From CAVSEK01 sp963726975 (GTDB lineage: Bacteria > Actinomycetota > Actinomycetes > Mycobacteriales > SCTD01), in NCBI GenBank assembly GCA_963726975.1, contig CAVSEK010000004.1, forward strand, positions 124,001 to 188,000: DNA of 64,000 bases, given 5' to 3'. Below the pieces are notes generated by a model. The model did not search any database, was not told where the DNA came from, and saw only the letters and a list, made by a program, of their open reading frames with translations. The position numbers and the translations under genes were made by a program. Shown piece after piece: positions 1 through 9,309 of the stretch (its first letter is position 1; each line of letters opens with the position of its first letter).

Positions 1-151
1 CGACCCAGGTCGGGCCGTCCTGCCAGCACGTGGCCGTCCAGGTGGTCGCGGACATCCCGCTCCCTCGTCCCGGGCCTGCCGGGAGAGTCGCTCCGGGTCC
101 GGTGGGCCAGGGGCCGGACGGTGCTGCTCGTCGAGCGTAGCCCCGGACCGG
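1..151. other. Left edge, no supported gene
   Basis: No convincing reading frame or RNA gene was seen in these bases, which lie downstream of the lipoprotein gene that is read leftwards. They may hold the end of a gene lying outside the window or its trailer. Confidence 0.4.
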
Positions 152-832
152 TCAGGCGGCAGGTGCGAGCCGGCCGAGCGCCGTCCGGGCGACCTGCGCC
201 TGGAACTGCAGCAGCGACTGGCCGTCGGGCGCCGCGCCGTAGCCGGTGACGAGCAGCAGCACGCGGCCCGAGCGCACCAGCGTGCGCACGTCGCCGGACA
301 CCACGCCCGGGGTCGTCAACCGGTAGTGCGTCCCGACCGCGGGCGCCGGGACGTCGACCGGCCCGAGCTCCTCCACCGCGTACGGCGTGCCCTGCAGCTC
401 GTAGGTCGAGCAGCCGGTCGCGGCCGCGACGGCCCGGTCGTACGCCGCCTGCGCCCCGGTCTCGTCGGCGTAGACCGACAGCACCTCGAAGACGTTGGCC
501 TGCCCGGTGCGGCCGGACTGCGCGAGCACGTTGGCCACCTGGTGCGGCGCGTCGGGCTGCGGGGCCCGGCACAGCGCCAGCTGCGGCACGCCCTGGGTGG
601 TGAGGTCGGCCGAGGCGTACGGCCGGCGCGAGGTGAGGTCGGGCAGGTCGGAGGCCTGCAGCAGCATCGCCGACAGCTGCGCGGACGTGAGGTCGCCCTG
701 GGCCGGCGGGGTGGTCGCGACGTCCTGCGGCGGCACCGGCACCGCCCGCGGGGCGCCCGCACCGGCGCAGCCGGTCAGCAGCGCCACGACGAGCAGGCCG
801 GGGACGGTCCGGGCGGAGGTCGACGGGCGCAC
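152..832 (-). CDS. Putative secreted lipoprotein, function unknown
   Basis: The 226-residue protein begins with a short basic stretch, a hydrophobic run and a lipobox, LLTGC, with the lipidated cysteine at residue 22. It is therefore predicted to be exported and anchored to the outer face of the membrane. The mature part is Ala/Pro rich at first and then forms one globular domain of about 170 residues that I do not recognise; similar small sensor-like lipoproteins are common in actinomycetes. The GTG start is supported by a CAGACT box at 839-844, six bases upstream, which suggests a leaderless transcript. No Shine-Dalgarno sequence is visible. Exported location is well supported; function is unknown. 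Confidence 0.75.
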   Translation of the reverse strand: MRPSTSARTVPGLLVVALLTGCAGAGAPRAVPVPPQDVATTPPAQGDLTSAQLSAMLLQASDLPDLTSRRPYASADLTTQGVPQLALCRAPQPDAPHQVANVLAQSGRTGQANVFEVLSVYADETGAQAAYDRAVAAATGCSTYELQGTPYAVEELGPVDVPAPAVGTHYRLTTPGVVSGDVRTLVRSGRVLLLVTGYGAAPDGQSLLQFQAQVARTALGRLAPAA

Positions 833-877
833 ACCCCCAGTCTGCGGGGTGGCCGGCCGACGGGCAGGTCGGGCGGG

Positions 878-1384
878 TCAGCCCACGACATCGACCACGG
901 CGTCGACCACGGCGTCGACCACGGCCCGCTGCCGCTCCGCCCGGTACATCACGTCGTCGGCGCGCGCGAGCAGGTCGACGACCTCCTCCCCGGGACCGGC
1001 CAGGGCCACGCCGGTCGAGCAGGTCACCTGCTGGCCGGCCAGCCGCGCCGTGGCCGCCCCCGAGACCCGTCCGGTCCCGTCCTGCGCCACCTCGCGCAGC
1101 CGGGCGCCCGGCCCGGCGAGCACGCCGTCGCCCGCGGTGTGGCCGTAGCGGTCGTTGACCGGCTCGACGTCGTCGACGTCGAGGGAGACGAGCGCGACGA
1201 CCCCACCTCGACGGCGCCGTCGTCGGCGGCGCACCGGCACCGACACGCAGGTCTCGATGCCGAGCTCCCGCGCGGCCCTCGTCGAGCGCGCTTGCAGAGC
1301 GTGTCGTGCCAGGGCACGCACAGCCCCTCGGGCACCGCGAAGCCGGCGCCGCGCGAGCTGCAGCAGCTGCTGGACCCGGCTCAC
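878..1384 (-). pseudogene. Decayed GAF-GGDEF protein (diguanylate cyclase remnant)
   Basis: In one frame the text ALVSLDVDDVEPVNDRYGHT and, later, CSTGVALAGPG and RADDVMYRAERQ match the start and end of a GGDEF domain. The middle, including the GG(D/E)EF signature itself, is missing. Upstream, other frames give fragments typical of a GAF domain: GLCVPWHDTLC around 1300-1335, then ARELGIETCVSVPV in the main frame. Several frame changes are needed to join these, and the C-terminus runs into a tandem 12-bp repeat. Diguanylate cyclase activity is not expected. I read this as a pseudogene; a short expressed remnant cannot be excluded. It lies head to head with the esterase gene. Confidence 0.6.
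889..924. repeat. Tandem 12-bp repeat, three copies
   Basis: Three units of cgtcgaccacgg occur in a row (the first has a for g at position 2). They end the GGDEF remnant and would encode repeated VVDA residues. They look like slippage products in the decayed gene. Confidence 0.8.
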
Positions 1385-1496
1385 CCCCGCACGGTCGCCG
1401 CCCGACGCCCCCGCGCACGACCCGTACGGGCTGGTCCGTCCTGCCCAGCGCCGTCGTGGGGCGTCCGGCTACCGTCGGTCCGGGTCGAGGAGGGCC

Positions 1497-2279
1497 GTGG
1501 ACGAGGCAGAGCCGCTGTTCGTGCAGCGCGTCGGTGACGACGGACCCGTGGTGGCCTTCCTGCACGGCCTGTTCGGGCAGGGCAAGAACTTCACGGCGAT
1601 CGCCAAGGCGCTGACGCCGGACCTGCGCTCGCTGCTGCTCGACCTGCCCAACCACGGCCGGTCGCCCTGGACGGGCACCACCGACTACCTCGCGGCCGCC
1701 GACGCCGTCGCCGCGAGGCTGCGGACCGAGCACGACGGGCCGGTGCACGTCGTCGGGCACTCCATGGGCGGCAAGGTCGCGATGGTGCTCGCGCTGCGCC
1801 ACCCGCAGCTGGTGGACCGGCTCGTCGTCGTCGACATCTCCCCCGTCGACAGCGAGGGCGGCGACGAGTTCGAGCACCTGCTCGGCAGCCTGCAGCGCCT
1901 GGACCTCACGACGCTGTCGCGGCGCGGCGAGGCCGACGAGCGCCTGCGCGCCGACGTCCCCGACGACCGCGTGCGGGGCTTCCTCCTGCAGAACCTGCGC
2001 TCCGGACCGGACGGCCTGCGCTGGCAGGCCGACCTGGCGCTGCTGCGTCGCGAGCTGCCGAGCATCACCGGCTGGCCGGAGCTGGCGGGCTCCTTCGACG
2101 GGCGCGTGCTGTGGCTGGCCGGCGACCGGTCGCCGTACGTCCGGCCCGAGCACGCGGCGCCCATGCGCGCCCTGTTCCCCCGCACGCTGCTCGTCACGGT
2201 CAAGGACGCCGGGCACTGGGTGCACGCCGAGCAGCCCGCGGCCGTCGTCTCGGCGCTGCGGACCTTCCTGGCCGCCTGA
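1497..2279 (+). CDS. Alpha/beta-fold hydrolase, YbfF-like esterase
   Basis: The 260-residue protein carries an early HG oxyanion motif (FLHGLFGQGKNF), the nucleophile elbow GHSMGG and a late catalytic histidine in DAGHWVHAEQP, so all elements of a serine hydrolase are present. The closest family I recognise is the short-chain acyl esterase group (E. coli YbfF type); the substrate is not determined. The frame is open further upstream, but the GTG at 1497 has a good Shine-Dalgarno sequence (GGAGG, about 1489-1493), and the upstream translation is arginine-rich shadow of the opposite gene, so this start is preferred. Confidence 0.85.
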   Translation: MDEAEPLFVQRVGDDGPVVAFLHGLFGQGKNFTAIAKALTPDLRSLLLDLPNHGRSPWTGTTDYLAAADAVAARLRTEHDGPVHVVGHSMGGKVAMVLALRHPQLVDRLVVVDISPVDSEGGDEFEHLLGSLQRLDLTTLSRRGEADERLRADVPDDRVRGFLLQNLRSGPDGLRWQADLALLRRELPSITGWPELAGSFDGRVLWLAGDRSPYVRPEHAAPMRALFPRTLLVTVKDAGHWVHAEQPAAVVSALRTFLAA

Positions 2280-2318
2280 GGGCGGGTCGGGACGAGCGCC
2301 GGCGGGGCTGTGCGGCAG

Positions 2319-2324
2319 TACCGT
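2319..2324 (+). promoter_or_regulatory. Probable -10 box of leaderless VOC gene
   Basis: TACCGT lies six bases before the GTG at 2331. This spacing would place the transcription start on the start codon. Confidence 0.5.
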
Positions 2325-2330
2325 CCCCCC

Positions 2331-2690
2331 GTGCCCCTGGAGCTGCTCGGCCTGCGCACCGCGATCTACCCCGCGCCGGACCTGGAGGCGGCCAAGGACT
2401 GGTGGACGGCGCAGCTGGGGGTCGAGCCGTACTTCGACCAGCCCTTCTACGTCGGCTACGCGGTCGGCGGCTTCGAGCTCGGGCTGCTGCCCGACGGCGA
2501 CCCGGCCGACGGCGTCCTCACCTACTGGGGCGTCGCCGACGTCCGGGCGGCGGTGGACGCGCTGCTCGCGTCCGGAGCGACCGAGCACAGGCCGGCCACC
2601 GAGGTCGGTGACGACATCGTCACCGCGACCGTGCGGACCCCTGACGGGTCGGTGCTCGGCCTGATCCGCAACCCGCACTTCCGCGCGTGA
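2331..2690 (+). CDS. VOC-superfamily (glyoxalase/bleomycin-resistance fold) protein
   Basis: A single-unit vicinal-oxygen-chelate protein of 119 residues. Visible features are the opening beta strand LRTAIYPAPDLEAAKDWW, a central strand around YVGYAVGGFELGLL and the closing strand TPDGSVLGLIRNP, the usual layout of one VOC module pair. Such proteins bind metals and catalyse isomerisation, dioxygenation or drug sequestration; nothing in the sequence fixes the substrate. A GTG at 2310 would add seven residues, but the TACCGT box six bases before 2331 argues for the shorter form. A strong terminator follows the gene. Confidence 0.8.
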   Translation: MPLELLGLRTAIYPAPDLEAAKDWWTAQLGVEPYFDQPFYVGYAVGGFELGLLPDGDPADGVLTYWGVADVRAAVDALLASGATEHRPATEVGDDIVTATVRTPDGSVLGLIRNPHFRA

Positions 2691-2728
2691 CCGCCGTGGC
2701 GGAGCGCTGCCGGCACTGACCCCGGACG

Positions 2729-2765
2729 CGACGAGGCCCCCCAGGAGTCCTGGGGGGCCTCGTCG
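2729..2765. terminator. Strong bidirectional stem-loop terminator
   Basis: Arms 2729-2745 and 2749-2765 are perfectly complementary (17 bp) with a three-base loop. It lies between the converging VOC gene and the tRNA gene and can serve both. Confidence 0.85.
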
Positions 2766-2776
2766 TCGTGCGTCTG

Positions 2777-2850
2777 TAGCGGGGGCAGGATTTGAACCTG
2801 CGACCTCTGGGTTATGAGCCCAGCGAGCTACCGAGCTGCTCCACCCCGCG
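2777..2850 (-). tRNA. Initiator tRNA-fMet (CAT anticodon)
   Basis: The reverse strand folds into a standard 74-nt cloverleaf without an encoded CCA. The anticodon loop is CTCATAA, giving CAT. The anticodon stem has three consecutive G-C pairs (GGG/CCC), the hallmark of initiators. The first base of the acceptor stem is C facing T at position 72, an unpaired end also typical of initiator tRNA. The T loop is TTCAAAT. An elongator tRNA-Met would have a paired acceptor end and lack the GGG/CCC stem. Confidence 0.95.
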
Positions 2851-2907
2851 TCGGTGAGACCACCCTAGACGACGCGGAGCGGGTCGTGCAAACCGCCCGC
2901 CGGCGGC

Positions 2908-5860
2908 TCAGCCGGACGGGGTCGGCGTCGGCGCGGCGAGCCCGCCCTGCAGCTGGGTGAGCCGCTGCAGCGCGGTCTGCAGCCGCTGCTGCGCCTCGCC
3001 GTACGCCGCGAAGTCACCCCGGCCGAAGGCGGCCTGGCCGTCGCGGAACGCCTGGTCGGCCGCGGTGATGGCGGCGGCGATGTCCGGCGCCGGCGCGGGC
3101 GCGGGCGGCGTCCCCGGGGCCGGGGTCGCCGCCGGAGGCGTCACAGGGGGGGTGGGCGCACCGCCGAACCGGCCGTAGAGCTCGGCGAGCGCCTGGGAGA
3201 GCGTCGGCTGCGACACCGTCTCGGTGCCGAAGCTGACGATGACCCGCTGCAGCGTCGGGAACGCGTTGGCCCCCGAGCGCGCCTGCACGAAGACGGGCTG
3301 GACGTAGAGCAGCCCGTCCGCGACCGGCAGCGTGAGCAGGTTGCCGAAGGTGACGGTGCCGTTGCGCTGCAGCGCGAACAGCGACTCGGCGACCGCCGGG
3401 TTGGACAGGAAGGTGTTGGCCACCTGGCCGGGACCGTCGATCGTCACGCCGCGCGGCAGCTGCAGGACCCGGATCTTGCCGTAGTCCTGCTCATCGGAGC
3501 TCACCGAGGCGAAGGCGGCGAGGTTGGCGCCGTTGCTCGCCACGAACGACGTCGACAGCGAGAAGCGCGGCTCGGGCCGACCCGGGAACTGCAGCAGCGC
3601 GTAGTACGGCGGCTGGTCCTCGATGCCGGACGTGGGCACCGCCTGCACCGGGGTCGCCGGCGCGCCGCCCGCGGCCGGCTGCGTGCCGTCGCCGCTGACC
3701 GCGGTGCGGTTGGCCGCCGCCGCAGGGTCCACCGGTACCCGCCAGAAGTCCTCCTTGTTGAAGAACGCCCGCGAGTCCTGCACGTGGTACTGCGTGAGCA
3801 GCTCGCGCTGCACCTTGAACAGGTCCTCCGGGTAGCGGAAGTGCGAGCGCAGCTCGTCGGTGATCGCCGACGACGCCTCGATCGTGCCCGGGAAGGCCTT
3901 CGCCCAGGTCTCGAGCACCGGGTCGCGGTCGCCGAAGCGGTAGAGGGTGACCTTGCCGGTGTAGGCGTCGACCGTGGCCTTGACCGAGTTGCGGATGTAG
4001 TTGACCGGCTGCTGCGGCTGCGCGGGTCGGCCCGGTGCTGTCCCGCGTCACGTCGCCGAAGATGCGCTGCTCGGCGTAGGGGTAGCCCGCGCTGGTGGTG
4101 TAGCCGTCGACGATCCACAGCACCCGCCCGTCGACGACCGCGGGGTACGGGTCGCTGTCGAGCTGCAGGAACGGCGCGACCTTCTTGACCCGGTCGCGCG
4201 GCTCGCGGTCGTACATGAGCCGGGAGTCGGGGTTGATCGAGCCCGACAGCAGCAGGTTGGGCTCGCGGAACTTCAGCGCGTACGCCACCTTGCGGACCGC
4301 GCTGGACAGCTGCACGCCGCCGTCGCCGTCGTACCGGAAGGTGATCTGCTCGTCCCCGACCGCCGGCCCGTCGATCTCGCCCTGGTCGGTGTTCACGACC
4401 GAGTACGACGGCGACAGCTCGCCGAAGTAGATGCGGGCCTGGTCGATCGGGAAGGGCAGGGGCGCCCCGCCGGGGCCGCTCGGCGGCACGTTGCCGACGG
4501 TGAAGATCGGCTTGCCCTCGCTGTCGACCTGGTTGGCCGGCGCCGCGATGATGCCGTTGCCGTGCGTGTAGATGAGCCGCTGGTTGATCCAGTTGCGCTG
4601 GTTGGGCTGCAGCTGGGTCTGGTCGAGCTCGCGGGCCGCGACGATGAAGTCCTGGACCTTGCCGTCGACGGGGTAGCGGTCGATGTCGAGCCGGTTCGTC
4701 ACGCCGAAGTAGTTGCGGAAGCGCTGCAGCTGCTCGAAGGTCGGCGCGAGCACCGTCGGGTCGAGCAACCGGGCGTTGGGGATCGTGCCCGTGTCGGAGT
4801 CCAGCTCCGCCGGCGACGTCGTCTGCTGCGCCTCGTACGGCCGCACCTCGGTGTCGGCGATGCCGTACGCCTGGCGGGTCGCGGCGATGTTGCGCGTGAT
4901 GTACTGCGCCTCGCGGTCGATCTCGTTGGGCTTGACCCGGAACTGCTGCGTGTAGGCGGGGAACAGCCCGCCCAGCACGACGGCCGAGAGCACGAGCAGC
5001 GCCAGCGCGCCCGCGGGCAGCAGGATGTTGCGCACGACGATGTTGGCGAAGAACAGCAGCGAGCACAGCACCGCGACGGCGATGAGGATGTTCTTGGCCG
5101 GCAGGACGGCGTTGACGTCGGTGTAGGACGCGCCCTGCACCACGCCGCGGGTGGAGAACGCCAGGCCGAACCGGTCGAGGTAGTAGGCGACGGCCTTGAG
5201 CAGCACGACCACGCCGACGAGCACCGACAGGTGCGCCCGCGCCGCGGGGCTGACCTTCTCCCCCGCGGTCTGCAGCCGCAGACCGCCGAACAGGTAGTGC
5301 GTCGCGGCGGCGACGAGCGCCGACAGGACGACCGCGGTGAGCAGGAAGCCCAGCACGAAGCGCTGGAAGGGGTAGGTCATGGCGAAGTACGAGACGTCAC
5401 GGCCGAACTGCGCGTCGGCCACGCCGAAGGGCGTGGCGTTGCGCCACAGCAGCCAGGTCTGCCAGCGGCTCGCCGCCGACAGCCCGGCGAACAGGCCGAA
5501 GAGCCCGGCGCCGCCGAGGAGCACCGGCAGGAGGTAGGGCTCGACGCCGACCCGGTAGCGCTCGAGGTTCTGCTGCTCGAGGCTCATCGGCCGGAACGGC
5601 GGGCGCACCCGGTAGGCGATGCTGGCGTTGGCCCCGACGACCACCGCCATGAGCACGCCGAAGCCCACGAACAGCCCGAGCTTGGTGAACAGCACCGTGG
5701 TGAAGACCGTCGACTTGCCCACGCTGCGGAACCAGAGCAGGTCGGTGTAGAGCGACACGCCGATCCCGCCCAGCACGAGGACGAGGAGGACGGCGACGAT
5801 CACCGGGGTGAGCAGGCGGGGACGGGCGGGCAGGCCCGCCCGGGAGGTGCGGACGGCCAC
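2908..5860 (-). CDS. UPF0182 family membrane protein (apparent frameshift near 4030)
   Basis: A large protein of about 980 residues. The N-terminal third holds around seven hydrophobic segments (first one TPVIVAVLLVLVLGGIGV), followed by a long extracytoplasmic region with the conserved YITRNI, NQRLIYTHGNG and YFGE blocks and a proline-rich C-terminus. This is the actinobacterial UPF0182 family (Rv3193c type), of unknown function. The frame is broken: ...EQRIFGDVTRDSTGPT is in one frame, while QPQQPVNYIRNSVKATVDAY onwards is in another. The join lies within about 4020-4055 and equals one extra base. Both halves are well conserved, so a sequencing indel is more likely than decay. The start chosen is the GTG at 5860, with GGAGAG about 10 nt upstream. 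Confidence 0.85.
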
Positions 5861-5976
5861 GCGGCTCACTCTCTCCAGGGCCGGCGGCGGTCTGCCACCG
5901 GGCTCCGTACGGTCCAACCCTCCCACAGCGCTCCCGGTTCCCACCCGCCGAGACGGACCCGGGCAGACTGGGGCGC

Positions 5977-6486
5977 ATGAGCGCGCTGGAGGCCGTCGTC
6001 GGCGAGGTGGAGGCCCACGTGGCCGAGGCCGGGTGGGACCAGCCGCCGCAGCTGTTCGCGCTGGTCCCGACCGAGCAGTTGCTGCGCGCCGAGCCGCAGC
6101 TGGCGGCGACGATGGGCATCGTGGCCGGAGCGCCGGGCGCGCTGACCCCGGTGGCGCAGGACCCGCTCGCCGAGGGGCCGCTGGACGAGGCCCTGGCGCG
6201 CATCGAGTTCGGCGAGGCGGTGCTCGGCGTCGTGCTCGCGCACGAGGTGCTCGTGCTGCCGCCGTCGGCGGAGGCCGAGCTGGCCGACCTCGACGAGGTC
6301 GACGCGCAGGCCGCCGCCGCCCACCCCGGGGCACGTGAGGTGCGCATGGTCGTCGCCGTGGTGCGCGACGGCACCCGCGCCGCCGTGCTCCGGCTGCGCG
6401 GCTCCGACGACGCGCCCGACGAGCGGGTGACCGGGCCCGACCTCGCGCCGGCGCTCGCCGAGGCGCTGCTCGCCACGCTGGCCTGA
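5977..6486 (+). CDS. PPA1309 family protein, function unknown
   Basis: A 169-residue acidic cytoplasmic protein with no signal peptide or membrane segment. It has alternating beta strands and helices and the conserved stretches PPQLFALVPTEQLL and AHPGAREVRMVVAVVRDG. I recognise it as the small actinobacterial family often annotated PPA1309, found beside UPF0182 and the PDZ protease; its role is unknown. The ATG at 5977 lacks a Shine-Dalgarno sequence but has CAGACT (5964-5969) seven bases upstream, suggesting leaderless transcription diverging from the UPF0182 gene. Confidence 0.75.
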   Translation: MSALEAVVGEVEAHVAEAGWDQPPQLFALVPTEQLLRAEPQLAATMGIVAGAPGALTPVAQDPLAEGPLDEALARIEFGEAVLGVVLAHEVLVLPPSAEAELADLDEVDAQAAAAHPGAREVRMVVAVVRDGTRAAVLRLRGSDDAPDERVTGPDLAPALAEALLATLA

Positions 6487-6530
6487 GCGGGGACAGCGGG
6501 GACAGCGGGGACAGCGGGGACAGCGGGGTC
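6486..6530. repeat. Tandem 9-bp repeat between converging genes
   Basis: Four perfect copies of agcggggac and a fifth with one change lie exactly between the stop codons of the PPA1309-like gene and the sensor kinase gene. Confidence 0.85.
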
Positions 6531-9234
6531 AGCGGCGCACGAGCCGCCGACGCCGGACGGGTGCCGCCGCCGGCACCGACAGGCTGAAGGTCGCGCCCTC
6601 CCCCGGCGCGGAGTCGACCTCCAGCGGGAAGCCGGCGTCGGAGGCGATCCGGCTGACGAACGACAGGCCGAGGCCGAGGCCACCCACCCGGCGCGTGGCG
6701 GACCCGTCGACCTGCTCGAACGACGTGAGCAGCACCCGCTGGTCGGCCTCGGCGATGCCGGGCCCGGTGTCGGCCACGGAGATCCGCACCCGGCCGCGCC
6801 GACCGGCGGCGGCGCCGAGCACGACCGAGGTGCCCGGCGGGGTGTGCTTGAGGGCGTTGTCGACGAGCTCGTCGAGGGCCTTGCCGAGCCACTCCGGGTC
6901 GACGAGGACGTCGGGCAGGCCGGGCGCCAGCCGTACGGAGAGGTCCCGGGCGCGCTCGGGCACGCGGGTGCGCCAGCGCTCCAGCCGCGGCTCGAGCAGG
7001 GCTGCCGGCGCCACCTCGCGCGGTTCCACCTGCACGCGCCCGGCCTCGAGCGCGGCGACGTCGACGAGCAGGTCGACGACCCGGTTCATCTTCAGGCTCT
7101 CGGACAGGATCGTGCCGGCGAACGTGCTCACCTGCTGCGGGGTCAGTCCGGGGCGGCTGGCGAGCAGGTCGGCGTAGCCGCGGATCGGGGTGAGCGGCGT
7201 GCGCAGCTCGTGGCTGACGTTGGACAGGAACTCGGTCTTCATCCGCTCGACCTCCCGCTCGCGCGAGGTGTCGCGCAGCACGAGGACGTGCCCGAGGCCG
7301 TCGGCGAGCGGGAGCAGGTCGACGCGCACCGGCAGCGGTCGGCGACCGGCGACCACGAGGGCGGCGTCGACGTCGCGCAGCCGCAGGTCGGGGTCGTCGA
7401 GGTCGACGTCCGGGCCGGGCGCCGCGCCCTCGCCCCCGGGCAGCTGCAGGCGCACCACCTCGCCGAGCGTCGCCCCGAGCACCTGCGGCTCGTCGAGCCC
7501 GACCAGCGCCAGGGCCGCCGGGTTGGCGGTGGTGACCAGGCCGTCCGGCCCGGTGGCGAGCAGCCCGTCGCCCATGGCCGTGAGCACGGCCGACAGGCGT
7601 ACGGCGGAGGCCCGCAGGTCGTCGGTCAGCCGGACGAGCGAGCCCGTCATGCCGTCGAAGGTGCGCGACAGCACGCCGACCTCGTCGCGGGTGCGCTCGG
7701 CGGTGACGACGTCGAGGTCGCCCGCCGCGACCCGGCGGGCCGCGGCGGTGAGCCGCCGGACGGGCGCGACCGTGCGGCGGCCGAGCGCCACCGCGAGCGC
7801 GCAGGAGGCGGTCGCGGCGACGAGCACGGCCAGCAGCAGGGCGGTGAGCGCGGACCGCTGGGCGGTGAGCGCGGCGCCGGCGTTGCGGGCGACGGCGAGC
7901 ACGGCGACCGGCCCGGCGACGCCCGGGAGCGGGCGGAAGGACACGGTCGGCTCGGCGCCCTGCGCGGCGACGGTCCGCGGCGCGCTCAGCCGGTCGCCGA
8001 CGCCGGCCTGCTGCGCGGCGGCGAGGACCGCCGCGGCCTGGTCGGGGTCGCTGGTGGCCAGGACGCGGCCGCCGCCGAGCAGGCTCACGGCGTACTCCGC
8101 GGTCCCGGCGCCGGCGGCCAGGTAGTCGCCGTCCAGCCGGACGACGTAGGCGAGGGCGCCGTCGGCGACCGGGACGGCCGCGACCGCCGCGAGCTGCGGC
8201 GGCTCGCCGGCCAGGCGCACCAGCGCGGAGCCGATCCCCGGCGTCCGGTCGGTGCCCGGACCGGTCTGCGCCGCCGTGACGACCGGCTCGGTGCCCAGCC
8301 CGAGCAGCTCCGTGGGCGACAGCTGACCCCGCCCGGCGACCTGGCGCGGCGCCCCGGCGCGCGGCAGCCGCACGACGGCGTCCTGCGCGACGGCCGGCAG
8401 CAGCGCGACGACCCCGCGGCAGCGGGCGGGCTCGTCGCCGCCGCAACCGACCTGCAGCAGCCGGGTGGCGAGCTCGAGCCGGGCGGGTTGGGCCGCCAGC
8501 TGCGCGGCCCGGTCCTGCGCGGCGACCTCGACGAGCAGGCGGGCCTGCGCGTCGTACGCCCCGACGAGCACCGTGCCGACGACCCCGACGGCCGCGGCCG
8601 CGGTGAGCAGCACGCCGGCGAGGATCGCGGCGACGACCTTGCTGAGCAGGCTCCGACGACCGACCAGCGCCAGGCCGGTGAGCACCAGCGCCGCCCCGGT
8701 GCCGCGCAGCAGCAGCTCCAGCAGCGCGCCGCGGGACGTGTCGGCGAGCGGGCCGACCGCGGACGCGGCGGCTGCGGCGAGCAGGCCTCCTGCGACGAGC
8801 CGGCCGGGGCCGTCGCGGCGCGCGCGCAGGGCCGCACCGGCGGCCAGCACGCCGGCGGTGGTGGCGAGCAGCGCGGGGGCGAGACCGCTCGACAGCGGCG
8901 CGACGACCCCGGGCAGCGCGACGACCGCGAGCCCGGCGTCGGGGCGGCGCGCCGGAGCAGGCCGGCGCAGCGCTCCCAGGCCGAGGCCGCCGCCGAGCAG
9001 CAGCGCCCCGGCGGCCCGGACCAGGGGCAGCACGTCGGACGCGGCCGAGCCCGACGCGGCGGCGGTGCGCACCTCGACGCCGCTCAGGACGAGCGCCCCC
9101 GCCGCCACGAGCAGCGGTGCGGCCCCGGGCCGGCGACCCGCCCGGGAGAGGGCGGCGGCGGCCAGCGCGAGCCAGCCGGCGACGGCGAGCAGCTCGACGA
9201 CCCCGAGCAGCGCGAAGGGGACCGCCGGCGCCAT
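6529..9234 (-). CDS. Membrane sensor histidine kinase (HAMP-PAS-HisKA-HATPase)
   Basis: A 901-residue kinase. The first 210 residues hold several hydrophobic segments. A roughly 250-residue extracytoplasmic sensor region follows, then a further membrane segment (ALTALLLAVLVAATASCALAVAL), a HAMP linker (VRRLTAAARRVAAGDLDV) and a PAS domain. The phosphoacceptor motif NVSHELRTPLTPIRGY has its His at about residue 675. The ATPase domain shows DELVDNALKHT, ADTGPGI and GGLGLGLSFV, so all catalytic boxes are intact. No response regulator gene is adjacent, making this an orphan kinase in the window; its signal is unknown. The ATG at 9234 is preferred over 9246 because TATGCT (9242-9247) sits seven bases before it as a leaderless -10 box. 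Confidence 0.88.
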   Translation of the reverse strand: MAPAVPFALLGVVELLAVAGWLALAAAALSRAGRRPGAAPLLVAAGALVLSGVEVRTAAASGSAASDVLPLVRAAGALLLGGGLGLGALRRPAPARRPDAGLAVVALPGVVAPLSSGLAPALLATTAGVLAAGAALRARRDGPGRLVAGGLLAAAAASAVGPLADTSRGALLELLLRGTGAALVLTGLALVGRRSLLSKVVAAILAGVLLTAAAAVGVVGTVLVGAYDAQARLLVEVAAQDRAAQLAAQPARLELATRLLQVGCGGDEPARCRGVVALLPAVAQDAVVRLPRAGAPRQVAGRGQLSPTELLGLGTEPVVTAAQTGPGTDRTPGIGSALVRLAGEPPQLAAVAAVPVADGALAYVVRLDGDYLAAGAGTAEYAVSLLGGGRVLATSDPDQAAAVLAAAQQAGVGDRLSAPRTVAAQGAEPTVSFRPLPGVAGPVAVLAVARNAGAALTAQRSALTALLLAVLVAATASCALAVALGRRTVAPVRRLTAAARRVAAGDLDVVTAERTRDEVGVLSRTFDGMTGSLVRLTDDLRASAVRLSAVLTAMGDGLLATGPDGLVTTANPAALALVGLDEPQVLGATLGEVVRLQLPGGEGAAPGPDVDLDDPDLRLRDVDAALVVAGRRPLPVRVDLLPLADGLGHVLVLRDTSREREVERMKTEFLSNVSHELRTPLTPIRGYADLLASRPGLTPQQVSTFAGTILSESLKMNRVVDLLVDVAALEAGRVQVEPREVAPAALLEPRLERWRTRVPERARDLSVRLAPGLPDVLVDPEWLGKALDELVDNALKHTPPGTSVVLGAAAGRRGRVRISVADTGPGIAEADQRVLLTSFEQVDGSATRRVGGLGLGLSFVSRIASDAGFPLEVDSAPGEGATFSLSVPAAAPVRRRRLVRR

Positions 9235-9309
9235 GCGGGCGAGCATAGGAGCGAGGCGCGCTGCGGCGGCGCCGGGCGGACCCGGCGCGCAGGCGGCCGT
9301 CGCGCCGGG

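Noticed and set aside
6486..6530. CRISPR-like short repeats
   Set aside because: Nine-base head-to-tail units without spacers are a simple tandem repeat.
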